64,000 nt of DNA from Spirodela intermedia (lineage: Eukaryota > Streptophyta > Magnoliopsida > Alismatales > Araceae). The stretch covers positions 2,576,035 through 2,640,034 of the forward strand of contig LR746272.1 in the NCBI GenBank assembly GCA_902729315.2. The letters run 5' to 3'. The translations under genes and the position numbers were made by a program. Below are positions 55,604 through 64,000 of this stretch, one piece after another (the stretch's first letter is position 1; every line of letters begins with the position of its first letter). Below the pieces are notes generated by a model that worked only from the letters and a program-made list of their open reading frames with translations, did no database searches and was not told the origin of the DNA.

Positions 55604-56166
55604 ATCAAATCTGACTTCCCGGGAGACAACAGATTAATCAGCGTAGCTCCCTCTCTCTCTCATCGAACTGTTCCTGAATCGCGCCTTCGTTGTAATGGAA
55701 GTGGACGCTGATGAACTAATCGAACAGGATATCTAGATAGTCTTTGCTCCACTCATCAACTCCCCTATTGCAATTTCTCATCTACTCCTCTCTCGCTCAA
55801 CCTCCAGTTCGTACAGGATCGCCTTCTCATCAACTCTCTCTCTCTCTCTCTGTTTGTTTGTGTGTGTTTGCAATTTCTCATCTACTCCTCTGTCCGTCGC
55901 ATGTTCGTCTTCAATTTAAGTTACCCTCTCTCATATTTCCAGTGTTTCCAGCATCCAGATCTGCGACCGTCTATCTTCCTCCTAGTGCAGCGTGTAATAT
56001 TCATGAAATTTAATGGGCAAAATATTGGAAAATATCATTGGACAAAGTGTAACTATGCTTGTTGCACCTCTATCTTTATATTTTCATTTTAAATGCCGCA
56101 ATTTAATAAAAATCAGAGGAGGATAAGAAAGGAGAGGGTCCGATCGATCGCCGCTGTGTGCCCGCC
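55604..56166. other. CML 3' flank and FKBP upstream region
   Basis: No gene seen. CT-rich and AT-rich sequence. A block around aatttctcatctactcctct occurs twice (about 55769 and 55870), an imperfect direct duplication about 100 bp apart. Confidence 0.5.
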
Positions 56167-56976
56167 ATGGCAGCTTTCCTGGGATCGTCCGTCGCCCTCC
56201 TCCCCCACCCTCTCCGGAGGATCAAGATCGCCAACTCTCAGGCACCCCGCACGCCGCCGCCGCCGCCGCCGCCGGAAGAACCGTCGCGAGCTACTCCGGT
56301 GGTGGCGACGCCATCCTCCCCCTCTGTCACCGAGCCCAAGCAGAGGCCCCGAGCTGCGGCGGAATCCACAGACTGGATAGCCTCCTCTCTGAGCAGGAGG
56401 TTCGGCCTCGGCGCCGGCCTCGCCTGGGCCGGCTTCCTCGCCGTCGGCGTCGTCTCCGAACAGATCAAGACCCGCCTCGAAGCCTCCCAGCAGGAAGCCG
56501 ACACCAGGTACCCTCTTCTTCCCCCCTTCCTCCTCCCTCTATCATCCTCTCCTCCTCGTCTGAAACTCCTCTGCAGGGAGATTGAGAAGGAGGTGGAGGT
56601 CCTGCTGCCCAACGGCATCAAGTACTACGAGATGAGGGTCGGCGGCGGCGCCACCCCCGTGCCGGGGGATCTGGTGGTGGTGGACCTGAAGGGGAGCGTG
56701 GAGGGCAGTGGGGAGGTCTTCGTGGACACGTTCGGCGATGGGGGGAAGCCGTTGGCGCTGGTGCTGGGTTCCAGGCCCTACACCAGAGGGATGTGCGAGG
56801 GTTTGGAGCTTGCCCTGCGGAGGATGAAGGCCGGGGGGAAGGCGAGGGTGGTCATCCCCGCCAATTTAGGGTTTCGGGATGAAGGCGCCGACTTGGGCTC
56901 CGGCGTGCTGGTTCCCCCTTCCTCCACCTTGGACTTCATCGTTCAGCTCGACAAGGTCTCCATTGCCCCCGCTTGA
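56167..56976 (+). CDS. FKBP-type peptidyl-prolyl isomerase, chloroplastic (FKBP17-2-like)
   Basis: Two exons, 56167-56507 and 56577-56976, give 246 residues from ATG 56167 (gccATGG). The N-terminus is a Ser/Pro-rich transit peptide with a polyproline run. A hydrophobic segment (about 80-96, LGAGLAWAGFLAVGVV) precedes VSEQIKTRLEASQQ. The FKBP domain covers about 120-243: LPNGIKYYEMRVGGGA, GDLVVVDLKG, LVLGSRPYTRGMCEGLE, MKAGGKARVVIP, and it ends VQLDKVSIAPA. The gene agrees with remembered Arabidopsis FKBP17-2 (At1g18170) throughout. Plant plastid FKBPs are immunophilins, often with low isomerase activity, that help assemble photosynthetic complexes. The 69-nt intron (GT 56508, AG 56576) has length divisible by three and no stop, so the unspliced reading frame stays open. 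Splicing is inferred from homologues, where TR is followed directly by the Glu-rich stretch. Confidence 0.93.
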   Translation: MAAFLGSSVALLPHPLRRIKIANSQAPRTPPPPPPPEEPSRATPVVATPSSPSVTEPKQRPRAAAESTDWIASSLSRRFGLGAGLAWAGFLAVGVVSEQIKTRLEASQQEADTRYPLLPPFLLPLSSSPPRLKLLCREIEKEVEVLLPNGIKYYEMRVGGGATPVPGDLVVVDLKGSVEGSGEVFVDTFGDGGKPLALVLGSRPYTRGMCEGLELALRRMKAGGKARVVIPANLGFRDEGADLGSGVLVPPSSTLDFIVQLDKVSIAPA

Positions 56977-57004
56977 TCCAATCAACGGGAACATCTCCAG
57001 AAGA

Positions 57005-57617
57005 AAAGAGGAAGAGAGGCCGATTTCAAATCAGCTTCTTCTAAGACTGTGCTCGGCGTAATTCATTCTCAACATGCAATGAGTTAGAATGCATTTCTTG
57101 ATAAGTGCAGATAGGGTGGTCGAGAGTTGACCGGGGAGAGAGAGAGAGAGAGAGAGAGAGACTGAGGGTAGGGGAGAGGAAGCGGTTATCCAACCGCTTC
57201 AACGAAAGCTATTTATTTTTGTCTTGGAATTTTCCACTTAAATAATACTGATTAAACTATAACTAATGCTGACATTTTAAACTATTTATGAGAACATAAA
57301 TAATTATGATAATGTCCATAATATTAACGGGTGTCAGCGGGCCAGACTCTACAGCAGCCTGGCCCGGTTCTGGGCCTCTATAGGACGCGCTGATTGCGAC
57401 GGGCCGCGGTGAGGCCCCCCCATTATCAGCCCGTACTCTCTACTTGGCTTGGGGATCTCAGAAGGGAATACTGGAAGAACGGTCAGAATTTCAAAATCGA
57501 GAGATCTACGTGGCTCCGACGTGGACGAGCGTGGGGGAGAGTGGCTTCTGCTATCCTGATCCGTCGTCTCCCTCGCCCCGCTTCCCGCGGTGCCTTTGGG
57601 TGGTGTCTGGTCTGGCG
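57005..57617. other. Promoter region of the IBA57-like gene
   Basis: Contains a GA microsatellite (57135-57161), AT-rich DNA and then GGCCC-rich sequence around 57338-57420 with GGGCC and TGGGCC motifs (site II-like). A weak TATA-like CTATAGG lies near 57378. No gene was seen. Confidence 0.45.
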
Positions 57618-60600
57618 ATGGAGGCCACGCCTGCAACCTGCTGCTCCCGTCTCTTGGGGGGAGAGGGATCGGTTGCTGCTTCTGGGCGGCGGCGTGCTCT
57701 CTCCCTCTCCACCGCTTGTAGGAAGTTCCGCGAGACTGCAGATGCCCGGCCTCGCGCTCGGAGAGCAGGATCAGCGGTCGTCCTCGCGGCCTCCTCGTCT
57801 CCTTCCTTCGATCTCTCCCCTCCACCCATCGACTACGATGGAGATGATCTCCAGGTACGACTGTTTCTTCTCTCTCTCGCCATCACTTCAGATAATTTCC
57901 GTTTAGCGTCTACGATTCCCTCTAGACTTTAACCGCGGGAGATGAAATTCGCCGCGTCATATCGCAGTAGTGTTGCGAGAAATGTGCAGTCATGTATCTT
58001 TTTCAGGATATTTTATGACCGTAAGAAGGCTCCTGACATTTTCGGCGCCTGCTCCCCGGTGCGGACTTTGAGTCGTCGACGCCTTCTGTGCCACTCAATT
58101 TCCCCTTTTTATAGAGAGGCTTAGGCGAAAATAACAGTGCAGGAGATGAAATCTTGGTGTATCGTTCTGGAACTCTTTGAGAATTCTCCCAAACGTTGTC
58201 AGCAACTATGTTGTAAAAAAAAGCAAATATCTGAAGCAATTGATTGCTTTGAATTGCACAAACCAGTCAATGGTCCATAACATATGCTAGACATGCTGTC
58301 GTTTAAAAGTACTCACTTTTTGCGAAACTCATACGAATGAGTGAAAGCGAATTTTTTCAAAGGAAGAAACTCCTCTCTCGTCCTTGAAGTCACATAGCTA
58401 GATGGCTAATATGTATTCTATAATTGTAGGGGCTTTATTTCACCGATTTAATCTTTACGTTGATCTTCAAGCCTTACAGAATCTTCAAGCTTTATTTCAA
58501 GCCTTAATTCTATATATCTGATAATGGCTTGTAACTTGAGACTGCGTTCCCTAAAGATTTAAGTTGATCGTCTTTTCCACATTTGATGCGCCAAAATAGG
58601 TGCGACACTCTTTAAATCTGGTGGTTGAGAATGGTTGGTAGCTGGTTGGCAGAGGAAGGTGCCAGGTTCTTTGCTTTGACTAATTGTTGGTTGTCTTTAT
58701 AGGTTCATAAATTAGTGACGGAGATATGGACTCTTAAGTGTAGAGACAAATTATGCAGCATAATCTATGGCACTATTCTCACAAGATACAATGTTCATGT
58801 GTATGTGCAGCGCGATAGGCCTCTAATCAGGCCATATTAGCATTGATATTTTATTGATGGTTGTATTGAGATCTATTAGAAAAACTTTTGATCAAACCAG
58901 CGCCAGATAGCAATCTGTTTCTATTTTGGCGTTGATAAATATAGTTTATTCTAACATCGACGTGGAAATAATTTTTTTTTCGGAATAGTAATTGATGTTC
59001 ATCAATTCCATTTTCTTCACTTCATGATTAAGAAAAACATGTTCTTGAACCAGAAACTTCACTTCACTGATACGTAGTTCACTTTTAACTAGTTTAACGT
59101 AGGGTGGATTTGTCTCAAACTCGAGCACAGTTCATCGTCACTTCGGTCAATTGACAAAGGCTTGTAGAGAGTCAAGGAAGGAGACATAGTCTTAGGGGTG
59201 GAAAAGTTTACAGGATATCTAATTTGAGGGACCATACTCATTCCTTCTTATTCATAATTAAGTAGACTACATTCGCCTTTTATTAGGTCATTTGGTATAA
59301 AGGCTTAGACTTTTTGTTTGTATGATAGGAATGGATCCTGTGCAGCAAGCAGTAGAGAAAAGGGGGATAATTGACAGTGGATGGGTCCTTGATTACGGAT
59401 GGTCAAATAAATCAGCATTTTTTACTCTAGGATAAAAACCTTGTCGCCAAAGATTGTAGTCATTCCAAGTTCAGACTTTAGGGCTAGGGAAAAACCTGTT
59501 CGACTTATTGTCTCATTGCACTCATTTTAAGGTGACAGATATACTGCCTTACAGGTATAAGAGAGCCACCTCCGCCAGAAATACTTGATTGCCACATTTC
59601 TGCATCCTCAGTGTCAAGTCAATCTTTTCCCAAAACCCATAGTCTAAGGACTTGCTTAAATGTTACCTTCTGTTATTTTATTCTCATTTCTTGAGGTATT
59701 GGTGTACAAAGTGTAGAACCGAAAATTTTCCGTTCATTTTTTTGCAGTTTGGTCCGTCACCTTCAGGAGCAGAAGATTTGCCAGATACTGCTATTGGATC
59801 ATTTGCAGATGACAATACGGCCCTTAATGCAGCATATGATGGAGTTGCGGTATTTTAAAAATACCTTTAGTATTATTCAAATCTTTGTTTCCCAATTCAA
59901 ATTGATAGTTTCCTTTCTTTTCAGTTTTGGACATTCAAAAGTTTATTGGTGTAATCCTTGAATATCTTTTTCCCTAAAAAATAATGTTGAAACCCAGACA
60001 GCTACTCGTTGACTTTGGAAATATGCGCATCCTGTGTAATTTCCCTAGAGTCAAAAATATGAAAAATCATTCGAGTTTATGTGCATTATATTGTATTGAA
60101 ACTGGTGCTATCACATGTTCATCATTATTTTCTCGTTTATGAGAGTCACTCAAATTTAATTCATCATCCTGGTCGAGGAATACCACATTCTGCTCTACAA
60201 CATTGCAGGTATCTCATCATGAGCGTTCGTGGATGTACATAGAGATACATGTATTTTTTACCCAGTTGATTTAGAACTGATATCTGTATTTTATAGACAT
60301 GAGTGTGTAGAGATGACTTGATTTACTGGGAAGATAAAAACGTTGAGTCTTCTGATTGTTGGTGATGTAATGAACGTCATTGGTCCTGAGTGTTTCTTAT
60401 TCTAAAACATATACGTCATTCTGATATGATATTAATAACTGGCATACTTTTCAATTTATACTTTTTTCATGCATTATGGATTGTCTTTATCAAATTTTGC
60501 TCTCTATTCAATATTTCCTTATATGTATTTACTTTATTTTTAGTATACTTTTAATTGAGGGAAGAAATGTGGATATATATATTAGTAAATTTGGGAGTTC

Positions 60601-63600
60601 AATATTCAAAAGTCTCAAGTTTTCAAAGAATCTCCACCCATGTTGAACAAACCTCGTGACTCTTTGTCCCAACCCATTGGCATCGATCTCTAAGGACAGT
60701 GAATTACTGCTACATTCTCAAAACTAATACAGTCAGTAACCTTGGTTTAATTCGCGCAACAAACTTTTGACATGATATTTATTTTACCCATTTTCCATTT
60801 TTCATTTTCCTTGGTTTTTCTTTCTTATGTTCTCTTCGTTCTGAATTCTTCTTCTGTGAATCTAATTTTTACTGACCCTCCTTTTGGCTTGCCCAAAGGA
60901 GGGTCAGTAATGGTCTGTTTTTTTGAGTGGAGAGTATGAATAATTTGGTCTGTTTACCCATTCGTCTCTAGGATGACTATCATGTGCTTATACCATTTTT
61001 TTATTCTACCATAATTGTTTATTAATGACTCCCAATGGACAAACTCGGGAAATTTATTTTTATTGAAGAGGATTATGCTATGCACATGGTGTAACCAAAT
61101 ATTTGATGATAAGGTGAGTATGGCTTGTTCTTTTGGTGGGAGAAGTGCATTGCAGTGGGATTACCCTATACCGAGCTATGTTTAAATATTTAGTTAATGT
61201 CGAATCATTTTCCTTTTCATTTGGTAATTTATTCTTTTATTTTCTCCTTGTATCAGTTCTTTTTTTTTGCATTTTTCCTTTATTTCATATTTTTCTCTGA
61301 AGCTATGATCTTGAATATTTATTTGGAAATGATTTTTGGTGAGCTAATGATAAATAGCTTGGTGGGTTCTAGGCATGGGGGGCAATGAATCAGTACAAGG
61401 ATTACCGTTATCAGAGAAAACCTCCAATAACGCGACCAATTTTGCTTTCAGAAGACACTTCCCACGAAAGTACTGAGCCTTGTGGGTCATGCTGAATTTT
61501 AGTGGCATCGTCTCACTTTTGTGTCTGAGAAGAAGAAAATTCCTTTTCGTCATTCATTGTTGTATGTTGTGAGACATTTGGGGAATATATGATTGGACTG
61601 TACTCAAGTAAGTCGACATATTTAGGGTCTCATATCTCTGGGTATGTATTCCCGAGAATAGATACCGGAAATATGTGACTACATATGTTAATCCTGGGCA
61701 ATATATCATCTACAAAAATCATTGTCGGAGCAGTAAACAGACTTTCAACGTAGTAGTTGTTTTCTTACATCTTCACTTGAAATGTTCTCAACTTTTTGGT
61801 ATTCTTAATAGGTAACTAGAGATAATTATCTTGTCTTTTTTATATTTTATCATTTATTTTTCTTTCTCGAGATGATTTTTTATGCGTAATCTAATAAGCC
61901 TTAAGTTAGTGAAAAATAGCATATTCATGAATCTGCTTGCTTTGCGAAAGCCAGTGCTTTCAACAATCCATTTACAAAATGTGTTCAGTGTTTTTTCCTC
62001 TATTGATCAATAGATTGATAAAAATTGCAATCAAAGTGAGCACTGTTGCATCTTCCATCTTTGCAGGTAATAGACCTAACACATTTTGGCCGCATTCGAG
62101 GTACATTTTGCTTCATTAAACTTGTAGAGATATGTTATGTTTGATAATTGAGCTGTATCAACTTAAAATCAATTAGCTGTGTGAAGTAGTTAAAGATCAA
62201 CCATCATAACCAGCGTATCTTGTTTATTTGAGTCTGAGATTATATTAGCACGTATCCACATATGAAAGCCAGGTTTTGGGTTTTTAATAACTTCAGTAGA
62301 AATGACATATATGTTGGAAGAAACCATCGTTTTTGGTATTATGCTGGAATTTCGGGGCATTCAACTGAAAACAAATTGGGGTTGACCAAAGCACGCCTAT
62401 ATATAACCACAATTATTTCTATTTTTTATTTTTCCATGACCAGGACTGTTATCTTGTTCACTGGAATAAGTCATGCATGTATCAAGTAGCCTTTGAAAAT
62501 TAACGCATTTTATTCTGTTTGGACTGGTTTTAAACCAATACGGCTAAAGATCCTCATCAAAACTTATTTTCACTTCTAAATTATATTATTAATATTTATA
62601 TATTAAGGTTTGTGCATCTAAATGATTTAGCAAGCATACCTAGTTAATAAAGTGCAAGAGAAAGAGTGGACTAAAACATGATAAAGTGCATTGGGATTTA
62701 ACTGATAAGGAAAACATAAAAAATGAAGATGTCATTTGTTATAATGATAATGTGTATTCAAGAAAATTAGTACAACAGCCTACAATAGCTTGATTAATGA
62801 AAAGCATTCTGTCTTTGAGGGATCATTCCTGACATCAGGAATATGGTAAAATATTGAGTTTGAAATTGTGTTAATAATTAATTTTAAAAATATTATCATC
62901 CTTTTTGGGATCAATTTTTTTTAAAAGTTGCATCGTTTTATCCATTTTATAATTCATGTATGCAGATAAATATGGATAGTAGTCATGTGTCTTAGTGCAT
63001 TACATTAACCATTCAATTCTGTATTTTTTGATTTTATAAATATAGAAATCCTTAAAATCGTCGGTGATATCCACTATTTTAATGAAATTTCTTTAAAATT
63101 ATTTCCAATCTTACTGGGAAATTTGATCAAAAAAATACAGAGATTGATTCAGGAAAGTGGATAGATAGAATCGTTTATTTGTAAAATGCCATATGACTTC
63201 AAGTGACTATATTCGTTTTCGCTGCTGTTCAATACATTGAAAATGAATAATACCCACTTGTTTGTATCTTAACAGTCAGACCATGAAGTAAAAACACGAA
63301 ATTGAACGGCACTCCATATTATGTATCATAAGAATCAATCCAGGTGGAGACTTTTGTTACAAGTGAATTCATATTATTAAATTCAAGAGGGAGTTTTTAA
63401 ATTTATATTTGATATTGATGTAAGAGAGCCCTAAGGTTTTTAGTGAAGACTTCTAACTAATGAACTTGTGGCTACGTCACATATTAACATTCGAAGGAAT
63501 GCACCAATAGTGGGACGAAGGTAAAGAATCAGAGCAGCTAATCAGGGAATGTAAATTTACATATGTTTATATTTATATATGTATAAAAATGGATACTACT

Positions 63601-64000
63601 CACACTCATATAAAAATAGTGTGTAGTCTTTCATCGTCAAGATTGCTGAATCACTTCCTCATACAATACGAAGAGAAAAAGCTACATTCAACAACCCCAC
63701 GATAAATGAATCACTTCCTCACACAGAAGCCTCACTCACTCAGCATGTCACAAGCCCGCATAAAAGCCTTCTTTTGTAAAGGCGCTTTCCTCTTTAAAAA
63801 TATATTGATTTTTCACTCCGAAATCCAAAGAGTGACATCTGGAGTAACACGTTATTGAATTCCACCAAGACAATTGGTCTGATTAACTTGACAGGGTGTT
63901 TTAGTTAGTCAGCGCTTAGAACCTGATGACAACTTCTTGTGTTTTTGGGCCTTTTCAGGTATAGTGTCTTTTGGAGAGACTAGTTTTTTTAGAAACTCAG
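57618..64000 (+). CDS. IBA57/GcvT-like folate-binding transferase, chloroplastic (At1g60990-like), 5' part only
   Basis: Three exons are visible: 57618-57854, 59748-59849 and 62067-62100, in phases 0, 0 and 1; the remainder lies beyond 64000. The start is ATG 57618 (gcgATGG). Exon 1 encodes 79 residues: an Arg/Ser-rich transit peptide, then FDLSPPPIDYD, which matches remembered At1g60990. Exon 2 has an acidic FGPSPSGAEDLPDTAIGSF-type segment ending in YDGVA. Exon 3 gives VIDLTHFGRIR, the conserved start of the GcvT/IBA57 fold. The family binds folate and assists Fe-S cluster maturation; At1g60990 is annotated as a putative plastid transferase. Introns 1 (1893 bp) and 2 (2217 bp) are long and AT-rich, and the third exceeds 1.8 kb within the window. 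The expected next block (SGEDR..FLHNQ) was not found with confidence. Confidence 0.85.
60869..60910. repeat. 16-bp perfect inverted repeat (hairpin)
   Basis: The arm ttactgaccctccttt (60869-60884) is exactly complementary to 60895-60910, with a 10-nt loop. It lies in intron 2 of the IBA57-like gene. Confidence 0.95.

Noticed and set aside
63957-64000. Possible next exon of the IBA57-like gene at the right edge
   Set aside because: The phase fits (TGTCTTTTGGAGAG after an AG), but the translation lacks the expected GEDR...FLHNQ residues. Similarity is too weak and cut by the window end.

Overview
The window is nuclear DNA from a flowering plant. Every recognisable gene is a plant gene, most are split by GT-AG introns, long AT-rich intergenic and intronic stretches alternate with GC-rich coding islands, and (GA/CT)n microsatellites are very frequent. 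The contrast between GC-rich genes (PPR, RLCK, RABA6, CML, FKBP) and AT-rich introns, and an ELF1 protein without the acidic tail of dicots, favour a monocot or an early-diverging angiosperm. This is an inference; the species cannot be read from the sequence.

Layout. 1-14 kb is gene-poor: AT-rich DNA, a decayed fragment resembling the N-terminal part of a plastid SPD1/ycf45-type ATPase (about 5.39-5.60 kb), and a stop-riddled Ty3/gypsy gag-protease remnant on the minus strand (7.7-9.4 kb). A compact intronless CLE peptide-hormone gene lies at 14.7 kb. From 16.7 kb: a nine-exon phytanoyl-CoA dioxygenase-like gene (+, 16748-21350), a four-exon transcription elongation factor ELF1 gene (-, 21613-22208) and a seven-exon chloroplast fructokinase gene (-, 23025-29925). 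After a gene-free stretch come two intronless genes: DEAD-box helicase RH21/PRP28 (+, 31959-34109) and a DYW-type PPR protein (+, 36696-38714), separated by a minisatellite of about 90 bp units. Then a 13-exon sulfate transporter of the SULTR3;3 type (+, 42138-47258), a receptor-like cytoplasmic kinase (-, 48117-50246), a RABA6-type small GTPase (-, 51467-53191), a calmodulin-like protein (+, 55082-55603), a chloroplast FKBP17-2-like immunophilin (+, 56167-56976), and the first three exons of an IBA57/At1g60990-like folate-binding transferase (+, from 57618), which runs off the right edge.

The genes do not form a pathway or operon. They are independent plant loci, several plastid-targeted (fructokinase, FKBP17-2, the IBA57-like protein, possibly the PPR protein) and several for signalling or traffic (CLE, RLCK, RABA6, CML). 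Exon-intron models were built by hand from splice consensus, reading-frame phase and remembered family sequences. Every multi-exon model closes in phase, and the protein lengths agree with the families. No RNA genes, CRISPR arrays or complete mobile elements were seen. I found no convincing undescribed system. The most unusual items are the structured repeats (intronic tandem array, minisatellite, perfect palindromes), the in-frame stop-free FKBP intron and the CLE peptide with Ala at position 7.
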